A stretch of DNA of 60,434 nucleotides from Hassallia byssoidea VB512170 (GTDB taxonomy: Bacteria > Cyanobacteriota > Cyanobacteriia > Cyanobacteriales > Nostocaceae). The stretch covers positions 1-60,434 of the forward strand of contig NZ_JTCM02000031.1 in NCBI RefSeq assembly GCF_000817785.2, given 5' to 3'. Within the stretch, counting starts at the first letter, position 1. Each line of letters opens with the position of its first letter. Under the pieces are notes generated by a model that ran no database searches, was not told the DNA's origin, and saw only the letters and a program-made list of their open reading frames with translations. This document shows, piece by piece, positions 18,589 to 27,435 of this stretch. The translations under genes were made by a program, and so were the position numbers.

Positions 18589-18934
18589 AAAGATTTTATT
18601 TGGTATCCTTCTTTTGTTGGTCTATAAGGGTGGCAAGCATAGAGATAACGAACCGCGAAGACGCGAAGGACACAAAGGAATAAGAGGAGCGAGAGGGTTT
18701 TTGCATAAGTCCTATAAACATCTTTCTTTCTTCGTGTCCTTCGTGTCTTCGCGGTTCGTTTTTTAAGTTTTATAATTGCAATAGGTCATTACAGGCAAGA
18801 TATACCGTTAATTATGCTTTTTAATTTGATTAATTTATGCGATCGCCCTGACTTTTGGGACTTTTTATATTTTTATTTTGTCATTGGGATGACAAGTTAA
18901 GTCTTCGAAATTGAAAAAATAATTTTGACTTGAG
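18589..18934. other. Intergenic region with large inverted repeat
   Basis: Holds the inverted repeat described at 18648-18759 and an AT-rich leader for the acetyltransferase gene. No coding region is visible. Confidence 0.7.
18648..18759. repeat. Inverted repeat, arms about 33 bp
   Basis: ACGAACCGCGAAGACGCGAA (start of left arm, 18648-18680) is closely complementary to 18727-18759, which ends GTCTTCGCGGTTCGT. The loop is about 46 bases. It is the MITE-like element GAACCGCGAAGACACGAAGG, common in filamentous cyanobacteria; a fragment ending GCGGTTCGTTA is also inside the alpha-mannosidase gene. Confidence 0.85.
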
Positions 18935-19507
18935 ATGATAATCAAAAACGATAAAATCATGATTCGTAAAATGCAAGACGAAACGCACGACTATCAGTTA
19001 ATGGCAAAATGGCTGACTGATGATAAAGTTTTAGAATTTTACGAAGGAAGAGATAATCCTTTTCCTTTAGAAAGAATTATCGAAGCATACAAACCCCAAG
19101 TCATGGGAGATGACCCGGTTATCCCTTGTCTGGTTTATTATGACAAACTACCTATTGGTTATATTCAATATTGCTTGCTTGATGACTTATCGGAAAACGA
19201 CAGACAAACGTATTGTTTAAATGAAACAAATAATGTTTATGCAATTGACTTGTTTATCGGTGAAACGAATTATTGGAATCAAGGAATTGGTACGAAAATA
19301 TTATCAACGCTTGTCAACTATCTTTTTGCAGAATTACACGCTGAAAAAATTGTCATCGATCCACATGTGAGGAATACTCGTGCTATCCGCTGCTACGAGA
19401 AATGTGGCTTTGAAAAAGTGAAAATTTTGCCCAAACATGAACTACATGAAGGAAAATATCAAGATAGCTGGTTAATGGTCAGAGATAGAAATAAATCATT
19501 AAACTAA
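18935..19507 (+). CDS. AAC(6')-like GNAT acetyltransferase
   Basis: 190-residue GNAT enzyme. It strongly resembles the aminoglycoside 6'-N-acetyltransferase domain of the Gram-positive bifunctional AAC(6')-APH(2'') protein: matching blocks include MxKWLTDxxVLEFYxGRD, FIGExNYWxxGIGT, DPHxxNxRAIRxYxKxGF and LPxHELHEGKxxD. The acetyl-CoA loop is in NQGIGTKI. Family members modify aminoglycosides, but environmental relatives may act on other amines. It is AT-rich relative to its neighbours and stands alone. Confidence 0.85.
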   Translation: MIIKNDKIMIRKMQDETHDYQLMAKWLTDDKVLEFYEGRDNPFPLERIIEAYKPQVMGDDPVIPCLVYYDKLPIGYIQYCLLDDLSENDRQTYCLNETNNVYAIDLFIGETNYWNQGIGTKILSTLVNYLFAELHAEKIVIDPHVRNTRAIRCYEKCGFEKVKILPKHELHEGKYQDSWLMVRDRNKSLN

Positions 19508-19540
19508 AAGAACTCCCTCGCTATGCCGACTTAAAGACCG

Positions 19541-20731
19541 ATGACTCAACAACCTGCTAGAATCTGTATACTAGGTGGAGGCTTTGGTGGTCTTCACACT
19601 GCCTTACGTTTAAGTCAGTTACCTTGGGCTACGCAAAAACCGGAAATTGTTCTGGTAGATCAAAGCGATCGCTTCCTCTTCTCCCCCCTACTCTACGAAC
19701 TTCTCACCGGGGAACTACAAACTTGGGAAATTGCCCCACCTTTTGAAGAACTTCTACAAAACACAGGTATACGTTTTTGTCAATCACTCGTATCGGAAAT
19801 TGACATAGACCAGCAAAGAGTACACTTACAGAATAGTCAGGAAATTCCCTACGATCGCTTAGTTTTAGCGCTGGGTGGAGAAACACCTTTAGATTTAGTT
19901 TCGGGTGCTTCATCCCACGCTTACCCCTTCCGCAGCGTTGCTGATGCGTATAATCTAGAAGAACGTCTGCGCGTTTTAGAAGAATCACCAGCAGACAAAA
20001 TCCGCGTCGCAATTGTTGGTGGTGGTTACAGTGGTGTAGAGTTAGCTTGCAAACTTGCAGACAGGTTAGGTGAAAGAGGACGCTTTCGTTTAGTTGAACT
20101 CAGCGATCAAATTTTGCGAACTTCCCCAGAATATAACCGCGAAGCTGCACGCAAAGCTTTAGAAGCGCGAGGTGTTTTTATTGATTTAGAAACCAAAGTT
20201 GAATCAATTACTCAAGATAGCATTTCCCTAGATTATAAAAATCAGGTTGATACAATTCCCGTAGATTTGGTAATCTGGACAGTGGGAACGCGAGTTAGTC
20301 CGGTAGTGAAAAATCTTCCCCTGAAGCAAAATCAGCGCGGTCAAATTACCACTACACCAACACTGCAAGTAATTGACCATCCAGAAATCTTTGCTTTAGG
20401 AGACTTAGCAGACTCTCATGATATCGAAGGTCAGCAAGTCCCCGCAACCGCCCAAGCTGCTTTTCAACAAGCTGATTATACCGCATGGAATATCTGGGCA
20501 ACTTTAAGCGATCGCCCTTTACTTCCCTTCCGCTACCAGCAGTTAGGGGAAATGATGACACTAGGGATAGACAACGCTACCCTCACCGGTTTAGGAGTTA
20601 AATTAGATGGTTCTTTGGCAGCGATCGCTCGTCGTCTAGCTTACCTCTATCGGATGCCAACTTTAGATCATCAGCTAAAAGTTGGTTTTAACTGGTTAGC
20701 CCGTCCTATCATCGAAGCACTTTCGTCGTAG
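19541..20731 (+). CDS. ndbB: Type II NAD(P)H:quinone oxidoreductase, NdbB-like
   Basis: 396-residue two-dinucleotide-fold flavoenzyme. The FAD site is ILGGGFGGLHTA (9-20), the NAD(P)H site VAIVGGGYSGVELA, and the second FAD motif FALGDLAD. Length and the segment DRFLFSPLLYELLTGELQTWEIAPP fit cyanobacterial NdbB (Slr1743 type), which reduces demethylphylloquinone so the last methylation of vitamin K1 can occur. NdbA and NdbC are longer. It acts at the membrane surface. An ordinary NDH-2 role is the alternative. Confidence 0.8.
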   Translation: MTQQPARICILGGGFGGLHTALRLSQLPWATQKPEIVLVDQSDRFLFSPLLYELLTGELQTWEIAPPFEELLQNTGIRFCQSLVSEIDIDQQRVHLQNSQEIPYDRLVLALGGETPLDLVSGASSHAYPFRSVADAYNLEERLRVLEESPADKIRVAIVGGGYSGVELACKLADRLGERGRFRLVELSDQILRTSPEYNREAARKALEARGVFIDLETKVESITQDSISLDYKNQVDTIPVDLVIWTVGTRVSPVVKNLPLKQNQRGQITTTPTLQVIDHPEIFALGDLADSHDIEGQQVPATAQAAFQQADYTAWNIWATLSDRPLLPFRYQQLGEMMTLGIDNATLTGLGVKLDGSLAAIARRLAYLYRMPTLDHQLKVGFNWLARPIIEALSS

Positions 20732-20769
20732 AGACTTTCATGTGATAGAATTAGCAGTTCACACATATT

Positions 20770-20799
20770 GTAGAGACGTTCGGTCCAGAACGTCTCTAC
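20770..20799. repeat. GTAGAGACGTTC hairpin repeat, copy 1
   Basis: Perfect 12-bp arms GTAGAGACGTTC / GAACGTCTCTAC with a six-base loop. Further copies are at 48810-48839 and 54351-54381, and a variant lies inside the alpha-mannosidase gene at 39189-39216. Confidence 0.9.
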
Positions 20800-20817
20800 G
20801 ACGGTTGCTGCATCACT

Positions 20818-21471
20818 ATGGAACGACCTAAAGTTATTTTTTTAGATGCTGTTGGTACACTCTTCGGAGTCAAAGGCAGTGTGGGTGAAATTTATAGTCA
20901 GATAGCGCAGGAATTTGGTGTCCAAGTTCCCCCCGATACTTTAAATAAAGCATTTATCCAAAGCTTTAAAGCAGCTTCACCACCTATATTTCCCGGTGCA
21001 GAACAACAAGATATCCCCCAGCGCGAGTTTGATTGGTGGTTGCAAATAGCTTGTCACACATTTGAACGCGCAGGTGTTCTTGCACAATTTTCTGACTTTT
21101 CAGCTTTTTTTAGCGAACTTTATATTCACTTTGGTACAGCCGATCCCTGGTTTGTTTATCCTGATGTTTTAGCATCATTAATAAATTGGAAAGGGTTGGG
21201 AATTCAACTAGGGATAATTTCTAATTTCGATTCTCGTCTTTATTCAGTATTGCAAGATTTGCAACTAAGAGAGTTTTTTAGTTCGATTACAATATCCACC
21301 CAAGTAGGTGCAGCTAAACCCGATCGCCAAATTTTTCTTACCGCTTTAGAAAAACATAACTGTCCACCTGAATTAGCATGGCACATCGGCGACAGCATTA
21401 AAGAAGATTATCACGGTGCCAAAGCAGTTGGACTCAGAGGTATTTGGATTAATCGGAATGGGAAGAGTTAG
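20818..21471 (+). CDS. HAD-family hydrolase
   Basis: 217 residues, HAD subfamily IA, related to HDHD3-like proteins. Motif I is DAVGTL: the nucleophile Asp10 is present, but the usual second Asp (general acid/base, +2) is Val12. Motif II is a Ser/Asn pair (ISNFD), motif III AAKPDRQIF and motif IV HIGDSIKEDYHGA. Loss of the acid/base Asp changes or slows phosphatase chemistry, though related cyanobacterial proteins seem to share it. Substrate unknown. Confidence 0.85.
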   Translation: MERPKVIFLDAVGTLFGVKGSVGEIYSQIAQEFGVQVPPDTLNKAFIQSFKAASPPIFPGAEQQDIPQREFDWWLQIACHTFERAGVLAQFSDFSAFFSELYIHFGTADPWFVYPDVLASLINWKGLGIQLGIISNFDSRLYSVLQDLQLREFFSSITISTQVGAAKPDRQIFLTALEKHNCPPELAWHIGDSIKEDYHGAKAVGLRGIWINRNGKS

Positions 21472-21593
21472 TGGTTAGTGGATAGTGGTTAGTGGATAGT
21501 GGTTAGTGGATAGTGGGAATTTGAAGAGGGGAAAAGGGCAAAGGGGAAATGCCCAATGCCCAATACCCACTATCAACCAACAACCAACAACTA
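21472..21593. repeat. Low-complexity intergenic repeats
   Basis: Three copies of a TAGTGGTTAGTGGA-type unit (about 21469-21515), then GGGGAAAAGGGCAAAGGGG and CCCAATGCCCAATACCCAC blocks. These same blocks recur at 34735-34880, 37440-37590 and 50498-50640. Confidence 0.85.
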
Positions 21594-22826
21594 TCAACCA
21601 ACAACTTGCAAAACTTGCACTTCCTCGCCAGGAGAAATTAAGGTTTTACCCACAGGTAAAATAGCTAAAGCATTGGTTTGCGCTAAATTTATTAAGTTTC
21701 CCGAACTGTGACTACCACCAGCTACATGAAAGTGGTAAAATCCATCAATTAAATGCAACTTACCCCAAAGGTAAGTTTCTCGCTTGCCATCCGATCGCAA
21801 TTCATGATGCGATCGCACTTTCACAAAACTTAGCCAATTGTCTGCAAGTCCTGACATCTTTCTCATAGCCGGTTGCACAAACCGCCAAAATGTCACCAAA
21901 ACCGCAGCCGGATTTCCTGGTAAACCAAAATATAAACAGGAATTCTGATTTGGGAAAGTAGCGAAAGTAAGCGGTTTACCTGGTTTCATTCCCACAGATC
22001 GAATGTGAATTTTTGCGCTTAAGGATTCGAGAATTTGCTCAACGTAGTCATAATCTCCCACCGAAACCCCACCAGAAGAGATAATTATATCGGCGTTAGC
22101 TATGGCGTATGTAATCGTTTGTTTTAAAACTTCTGGATCGTCCTTAACAATTCCTAACATTAACACTTCTGCCCCGGTTTGCCTAATTAAAGAGGCGATC
22201 GCATACTGATTGGAATCCACAATTTGTCCGGGTTGCAGCGGTTTGTCAGGCGTTACCAATTCATTACCTGTCGAAAATATAGCTACACGCAATTTGCGGT
22301 AAACACGTAATTGGGTACATTGAGCAGCAGCTAAAACGGCAATTTCCGGCGCATTCAAGACAATGCCGGCGGGTAGTAATTCTGTCCCAGCTTGATAATA
22401 AGATGCTTTATGTCGGACAAATTCTTGCGCCTTGGGTGCAGTCAGGATAAAAACGCGGTTATCTTCCAAGCGAGTTTTTTCCTGCATAACTACCGTATCC
22501 GCATCTGCCGGCATGACCGCACCGGTGAAAATTCGCGCAGCTTGCCCCAGCTTAATTGTACACTGAGGCTGATACCCGGCGGGAATTTCTTCAACAATTT
22601 CCAAAACCGCTGGTGCTTCCTCGCTAGAATGCTGCACATCTTCATAACGCACAGCGTAACCATCCATCGCCGAATTATCCCAATGGGGAAAATCTAACTT
22701 ACTTACGACAGGTGAAGCCAGAATGCGATTATCTGCAAGTAAATCGACAACTTCTGTATCCTGCTGATTGTGCAGCGGTTGCACCAAATTTAAAATAATT
22801 GCTTCTGCATCACTGACTGACAACAT
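21594..22826 (-). CDS. moeA: Molybdopterin molybdenumtransferase MoeA
   Basis: 410 residues. It inserts molybdate into adenylated molybdopterin to make molybdenum cofactor, as needed for nitrate reductase. The family core is complete: DNSAMDGYAVR near the N-terminus, TGAVMPADADTVV, the VSVGDYDYV segment and GLPGNPAA in the MoCF-binding domain. Length is standard. No other moa/moe gene is in the window. Confidence 0.94.
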   Translation of the reverse strand: MLSVSDAEAIILNLVQPLHNQQDTEVVDLLADNRILASPVVSKLDFPHWDNSAMDGYAVRYEDVQHSSEEAPAVLEIVEEIPAGYQPQCTIKLGQAARIFTGAVMPADADTVVMQEKTRLEDNRVFILTAPKAQEFVRHKASYYQAGTELLPAGIVLNAPEIAVLAAAQCTQLRVYRKLRVAIFSTGNELVTPDKPLQPGQIVDSNQYAIASLIRQTGAEVLMLGIVKDDPEVLKQTITYAIANADIIISSGGVSVGDYDYVEQILESLSAKIHIRSVGMKPGKPLTFATFPNQNSCLYFGLPGNPAAVLVTFWRFVQPAMRKMSGLADNWLSFVKVRSHHELRSDGKRETYLWGKLHLIDGFYHFHVAGGSHSSGNLINLAQTNALAILPVGKTLISPGEEVQVLQVVG

Positions 22827-22884
22827 GGCGATCCTGACTTTTACAGAGTTAGAAACAGTAATGAAGCGTTTCCGGGATTATTTG

Positions 22885-23505
22885 TCATTGGACTCCGATA
22901 TATTTATGTGTTTGCAAAGAAAGCCTGTAGTGAGGTTTTTGTTGTAGCAATTGTAAAATTAGAGGTAGGGTTTTTGCTGAATTGTTCCATTCTGGTTGCA
23001 AGTAAACAGGCAGGTTAGATTGAGCAGATAGATGTTCTTGGTAGAAGTCAACTTCTGTTCCAGTTTCTATCACTATCTTCACTTCATTTATCCGGCTCCA
23101 AAACTGCTTTTGGACTGGGTATTTAGGGTTAACGTGTTCCTTGGGAGATAAAGTAATCCAAGCCGCAGGAGAGATTTCTTGCCAAAAAGCTCCAGAGGTT
23201 TCAATACTGACTTCCTTGCCTGCTGCCAAGAGAGCTTGCACTAAGTCAGGTAAATGCTTGTGAATGAATGGCTCTCCACCAGTGATTACGACTCTGGGAG
23301 ATTTTAGCTCCGCTAAAAGTTCCTGGATAAAGCGTTCCTTTCGCGGTAATTTGGCACCACCATCAGCATAACCAGTGTCGCACCAAGGGCAGCCCACCGG
23401 ACACCCAGATAAGCGAATAAAGTCTACCAAAGAACCAGTCCAGTATCCTTCACCTTGAACTGTACTCTGAAAAGTTTCGTGAATTGGTAGCTTGATATCT
23501 AACAT
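22885..23505 (-). CDS. queE: 7-carboxy-7-deazaguanine synthase QueE
   Basis: 206-residue radical-SAM enzyme that makes the 7-deazaguanine core for queuosine tRNA modification. The cluster motif is CPVGCPWC (Cys35, 39, 42), CX3CX2C as in Que[14 protein letters not shown] and [11 protein letters not shown] complete the signature. It lies 58 bases downstream of moeA's start in the same orientation and may share its transcript. Confidence 0.93.
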   Translation of the reverse strand: MLDIKLPIHETFQSTVQGEGYWTGSLVDFIRLSGCPVGCPWCDTGYADGGAKLPRKERFIQELLAELKSPRVVITGGEPFIHKHLPDLVQALLAAGKEVSIETSGAFWQEISPAAWITLSPKEHVNPKYPVQKQFWSRINEVKIVIETGTEVDFYQEHLSAQSNLPVYLQPEWNNSAKTLPLILQLLQQKPHYRLSLQTHKYIGVQ

Positions 23506-23694
23506 TAGTACAATTGTTGATGCAGTTCGGCGATTTAATTAAACTCTGGGTAAAATCCCAGTTAAAAATTCACTAAAAAAACATAACATGGATTTCGCAT
23601 CAATTCACAACCAAGTATAATAACCCTTTTAGTTTTATATATTACAGTGAAAAGATACGTGTCTTATTAAAACAGGACTTAGCATACTGCCAAG

Positions 23695-23769
23695 AAATAA
23701 ATGCCCAGCCGTCAAACCTAGATCCTCGATACCCACGAATAATTTCAATACACGGCTGGGCATTTATTT
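23695..23769. repeat. Inverted repeat, 18-bp perfect arms
   Basis: AAATAAATGCCCAGCCGT (23695-23712) and its exact complement (23752-23769) around a 39-base loop. It ends two bases before the ATG of the truncated PIN-domain ORF. It may be a MITE-like insertion that removed the 5' part of that gene, or the fold of a small RNA with a T-rich end. Confidence 0.85.
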
Positions 23770-23771
23770 TT

Positions 23772-24044
23772 ATGGATCACTCTTACGCACAAAATAGAAA
23801 AGCAGCATTTACTGAAAAGCAAATTGGGCAAGTTATACAATCCTTCTGCAACCGAGTTATGGTAGTCGAGGTAAATCGTGACATACTTATGAGCGCGTCT
23901 AGTTTACGAACTCGATACGGCTTTTCATTTTGGGATAATTTGATTGTGAAGAGTGCGTTATCTGTGAATGCCAATATTCTCTACTCAGAAGACATGCAAG
24001 ACAACTTAGTCATTGAACAACGACTCACAACGTCAATCCCCTAA
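23772..24044 (+). pseudogene. Truncated PIN-domain toxin (VapC-like)
   Basis: 90 residues matching only the C-terminal two thirds of a PIN-domain ribonuclease: the RYGFSFWDNLIVKSAL helix with its acidic residue and ILYSEDMQ at the end are intact. The usual N-terminal strand carrying the first catalytic Asp (DTNVLxY type, about 45 residues) is missing, and an 18-bp-arm inverted repeat abuts the start. No antitoxin gene is next to it. It is most likely a dead remnant of a toxin-antitoxin pair. Confidence 0.75.
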
Positions 24045-24054
24045 ACTAAGGGGA
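24037..24054 (+). terminator. Hairpin at end of PIN remnant
   Basis: TCCCCT-AAACTA-AGGGGA overlaps the stop codon of the PIN remnant. There is no T-run, so termination is uncertain. Confidence 0.4.
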
Positions 24055-24124
24055 GTTCCTTAAAATTGAGATAGAGGAAAAACACGCACACCATCTCCCA
24101 ACCCTTATATAAATATTTATTTTT

Positions 24125-24682
24125 ATGACTATCGACCGAGTACCCCAAAAACATTATCCCAAAGTTGACATCGGGCGACGCGGTATGGCATTGGGAATCG
24201 ATTTCCTTGGTGTCTGGTTACTCAGTTCGGTATTCGGTAGCGGTGAAATTGGCATTCAAGTTGTGCAAATACTAGTTTTTGCGATCGCTTGGGCAATAAC
24301 GCGAGTGGTGGTAGTGTACAACAATCAGGGGCAGAGTCTAGGACGTTGGGCTTTCGACATGAAGCTGCTAGAAGTCCAAGATGGACAAGTAGTAGGCAGA
24401 ATTCCAGATTTGCAGTCTCTTCTCAAAAGAGAAGCTATAATCTGTTTTGGTGCGCTTTTAATATCAATTGCCCTCGGCAACATTATTAGAAACCCGACTG
24501 CTATAGTGCTAGTGATTCCTCTGGCAATAGACTGTGGGGCTGCGTTATCAGATACCCAGATGCGGCAGGCTTTGCACGATCGCGTATCTGGTACTATGAT
24601 AGTTTCGTCGCGTCGAGGCTATTCGCTGGATATAAAAATCAAGCGATTAGTTGAAAAGACACGACGTAATGTGAGAAAATAG
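24125..24682 (+). CDS. RDD-family membrane protein
   Basis: 185 residues with an RDD-type core: RRGMALGIDFLGVWLL near the N-terminus, NNQGQSLGRWAFDMKLLE, and HDRVSGTMIV at the end. Three to four membrane helices are visible. Some RDD proteins act as sodium/proton antiporters; most are uncharacterised. It is 43 bases upstream of rpmG and may be co-transcribed. Confidence 0.8.
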   Translation: MTIDRVPQKHYPKVDIGRRGMALGIDFLGVWLLSSVFGSGEIGIQVVQILVFAIAWAITRVVVVYNNQGQSLGRWAFDMKLLEVQDGQVVGRIPDLQSLLKREAIICFGALLISIALGNIIRNPTAIVLVIPLAIDCGAALSDTQMRQALHDRVSGTMIVSSRRGYSLDIKIKRLVEKTRRNVRK

Positions 24683-24725
24683 TTATTTGTGTTAATTCTC
24701 TTCAGGCTTTACTGTTTGTAAGATT

Positions 24726-24920
24726 ATGGCTAAAAGTAAAGGTGCTCGCATAATTGTGACACTAGAGTGTACCGAGTGTCGGTCAAATCCAGATAAGCGT
24801 TCTGCTGGTGTTTCACGTTATACCAGCACTAAGAACCGTCGCAACACAACCAATCGGCTAGAACTGAGCAAGTTCTGCACCCACTGCAACAAACATACCG
24901 TTCACAAGGAAATCAAGTAA
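24726..24920 (+). CDS. rpmG: 50S ribosomal protein bL33
   Basis: 64 residues. CTEC and CTHCNKHT give the zinc-ribbon type of L33. It starts [19 protein letters not shown], a typical cyanobacterial L33, and is followed after three bases by rpsR, the usual pair. Confidence 0.96.
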   Translation: MAKSKGARIIVTLECTECRSNPDKRSAGVSRYTSTKNRRNTTNRLELSKFCTHCNKHTVHKEIK

Positions 24921-24923
24921 AAC

Positions 24924-25139
24924 ATGAGTTATTTTCGCCGTCGTCTGTCTCCGATTAAGCCTGGAGAACCAATCGATTATAAAGATGTCGATTTATTGCG
25001 TAAATTCGTCACCGAAAGAGGTAAAATACTTCCACGTAGAATTACCGGACTGACTTCTCAGCAACAGCGAGAGTTAACATTAGCGATCAAACGCTCCCGG
25101 ATTGTGGCATTGATGCCTTTTATCAATGCAGAAGGCTAA
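24924..25139 (+). CDS. rpsR: 30S ribosomal protein bS18
   Basis: 71 residues with the S18 core [27 protein letters not shown] and the [10 protein letters not shown] end. Co-transcribed with rpmG and probably with the RNase gene downstream. Confidence 0.97.
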   Translation: MSYFRRRLSPIKPGEPIDYKDVDLLRKFVTERGKILPRRITGLTSQQQRELTLAIKRSRIVALMPFINAEG

Positions 25140-25142
25140 AAA

Positions 25143-25215
25143 GAGTTATGAGTTATGAGTTATGAGTTATGAGTTAAAAACTCCTCACTCCTAACTTTTC
25201 ACTCCTAACTTTTTT
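25143..25215. repeat. Short tandem repeats GAGTTAT
   Basis: Four to five copies of the 7-bp unit GAGTTAT followed by CTCCTAACTTTTCA-type repeats. It is a heptanucleotide short tandem repeat of the kind typical for filamentous cyanobacteria. Confidence 0.85.
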
Positions 25216-25259
25216 CCGAACTCTTAACTATTTAAATTATTCACTAATAAGATGCGATT

Positions 25260-27314
25260 GTGGAGAAGGGGACGCTAGTTGAATTTAGAGTTCAAGGCGA
25301 TCGCCGTCTGGGTGTAGTAGAAAAACCAGACGGCAAAACCCGTTGGTTTGTGGTAGATGAACGTAGTCAGTCACACAGCCTCGCGCCAAGACAAATCACT
25401 TACACTGTTAGCGGGCAAACCTACAAGCCCACAGAAATTAAAAGCTTTCAAGAACAAGTTAAGGATTATTTAGATCCATCAAGCTTGGAGATCGCTTGGG
25501 AATTACTGGTTGAGGATGGAGAAACAGTCACTCCTAAAGAATTGGCGAATTTGCTGTTTTCCGATTCAGATGCGACTTTGTGTTACGCGGCTCATTGCTT
25601 GTTATCAGATGATAAAATGTATTTCAAGCAAAAGGGAGAAGCTTACGAACCTAGAAGCGCTGCGGCTGTTGCAGAACGCAAACACCAGCTAGAAGTAGAA
25701 GCACTCAGAGCAAAGGGACAGCAGGAATTTTTAGATCGTGTAGAACAAGCGCTCAAAGGTGAATCGGTAGAGTGGGGGCGGCACGATCGCCATAGAATAG
25801 AAGCAGTAGAAAAATATGCGGCTCTACTTGCGGATATCGTGCGTGGGGGTGTAAATTATGACACAGTGGCTCGCGCATATCCCCCCCCGGCTCCAGTATT
25901 GGAAACCATGACGATGCTAGGGCGTCCTGCCACCCCCCAAGGAGCCTTTCAACTATTGATTGATTTGGGTTGGTGGAGTCCTCATGAGAACTTATTCCTA
26001 CGTCGATCGTCAATTCAGGTTCAGTTTCCTAGCAAGGTATTAGAAGTGGCGCAACAGCGTTTGGATTTTCCGCCGGCTGACTTAGATAGCGATCGCCTGG
26101 ATCTCACACATTTGAAAGTCTACACAATTGATGATGAAAGCACCACTGAAATAGACGATGGTCTGAGTTGGGAAAGACTTTCAGATGGACGAGAACGCTG
26201 GTGGGTACATATCGCCGATCCCACACGCTGGTTAGAGCCAGAAGATGAATTAGACCTAGAAGCCAGAAAGCGCGGTAGTACAGTTTATCTGCCTACGGGA
26301 ATGATTCCCATGTTCCCAGAGTTATTAGCAACCGGACCCATGAGCTTAATTCAGGGTAAGGTGTGTTGCGCTCTCAGCTTTGGGATAATTTTAAATCAAG
26401 CTGGGGGAGTAGAAGATTATAGCATACATGCGAGTTTAATTAAACCCACCTATCGGCTGACTTACGAAGATGTCGATGAAATGCTTGAATTGGGCGCAGA
26501 ACCAGAAATCGAAGCGATCGCCAACGGAGCAACAAGACGCAAACAATGGCGCTATGCTCAAGGAGCAATCAGCATCAACATGCCGGAAGCGATGATTAAA
26601 GTCAAAAATGACGAAATCAGCATCGACATATTAGATGATTCCAAATCGCGCCAACTCGTAGCCGAAATGATGATTCTTGCCGGTGAAGTTGCGGCTCACT
26701 ACGGTAAAACTAATAACATTCCCCTGCCTTTTCGCGGTCAGCCACAGCCAGAATTGCCCCCCGAACAAGAATTGCTACTGCTACCAGCCGGATTTGTCCG
26801 CGCTTGCGCTATGCGTCGCTGTATGCCCAAAAGTGAAATGAGCATCAACCCGTTGCGTCATGCCGGTTTGGGATTAGATACCTACACTCAAGCGACTTCC
26901 CCGATCCGTCGTTACAGCGACTTACTCACGCACTTTCAGCTGAAGGCACACCTGCGCGGTGAAGTTCTGCCCTTCACAGCAGATCAACTCAAAGAAGTGA
27001 TGATGACAGTGACTGCCATCACTCAAGAATTAACGATGGTGGAAAGGCAAACTAATAGATATTGGGCTTTAGAGTATTTGCGGCGTCATCCGCAGCAAGT
27101 TTGGCAAGTTACCGTTTTGATGTGGTTGAGAGAAGATAGCAATTTAGCATTAATTCTTTTAGAAGATTTAGGCTTGCAATTGCCCATGTCTTTCAAGCGA
27201 TCAGTAAATTTAGGCGAACAGATATTAGTGAAAGTGAGCCACGCCGATCCGCAAAAAGACGTAATTCAGTTTCAGGAAATAATTTATCAAGAAGCGCAAT
27301 CAGCAGCGAATTAA
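25260..27314 (+). CDS. RNase II/R family exoribonuclease
   Basis: 684 residues, GTG start. It degrades RNA 3' to 5'. An N-terminal cyanobacterial/plastid-type domain (EKGTLVEFRVQGDRRLGVVEKPDGK) precedes the RNB catalytic domain, which opens with YTIDDESTTEIDDGLSW holding the metal-binding acidic residues. QATSPIRRYSDLLTH and the C-terminal S1-like fold follow. In the acidic motif the third position is Glu where E. coli RNase II has Asp207, a change I believe occurs in related enzymes. It follows rpsR by 120 bases. Confidence 0.9.
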   Translation: MEKGTLVEFRVQGDRRLGVVEKPDGKTRWFVVDERSQSHSLAPRQITYTVSGQTYKPTEIKSFQEQVKDYLDPSSLEIAWELLVEDGETVTPKELANLLFSDSDATLCYAAHCLLSDDKMYFKQKGEAYEPRSAAAVAERKHQLEVEALRAKGQQEFLDRVEQALKGESVEWGRHDRHRIEAVEKYAALLADIVRGGVNYDTVARAYPPPAPVLETMTMLGRPATPQGAFQLLIDLGWWSPHENLFLRRSSIQVQFPSKVLEVAQQRLDFPPADLDSDRLDLTHLKVYTIDDESTTEIDDGLSWERLSDGRERWWVHIADPTRWLEPEDELDLEARKRGSTVYLPTGMIPMFPELLATGPMSLIQGKVCCALSFGIILNQAGGVEDYSIHASLIKPTYRLTYEDVDEMLELGAEPEIEAIANGATRRKQWRYAQGAISINMPEAMIKVKNDEISIDILDDSKSRQLVAEMMILAGEVAAHYGKTNNIPLPFRGQPQPELPPEQELLLLPAGFVRACAMRRCMPKSEMSINPLRHAGLGLDTYTQATSPIRRYSDLLTHFQLKAHLRGEVLPFTADQLKEVMMTVTAITQELTMVERQTNRYWALEYLRRHPQQVWQVTVLMWLREDSNLALILLEDLGLQLPMSFKRSVNLGEQILVKVSHADPQKDVIQFQEIIYQEAQSAAN

Positions 27315-27340
27315 GATGAGTAAACGAAAGCACATTACTC

Positions 27341-27387
27341 GTAGTAAGCGTTTCAACGCTTAGGAAGGGCACTTAAGTGCCCACTAC
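27341..27387. repeat. GTAGT...ACTAC double-hairpin repeat, copy 2
   Basis: 47 bases, same length and plan as 14579-14625: AAGCGTTtcAACGCTT then GGGCACTTAAGTGCCC between GTAGT and ACTAC. The stems differ in sequence but keep pairing, so structure is conserved. Confidence 0.8.
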
Positions 27388-27435
27388 AGTCATAAAGGTA
27401 ATAGGTAAATTTTATTTGTTGACAATTAACAACTA

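Noticed and set aside
25143-25215. Possible small RNA Yfr1 (CTCCTCAC motif at about 25182)
   Set aside because: The motif is part of a tandem short-repeat tract and no flanking stems typical for Yfr1 are seen.
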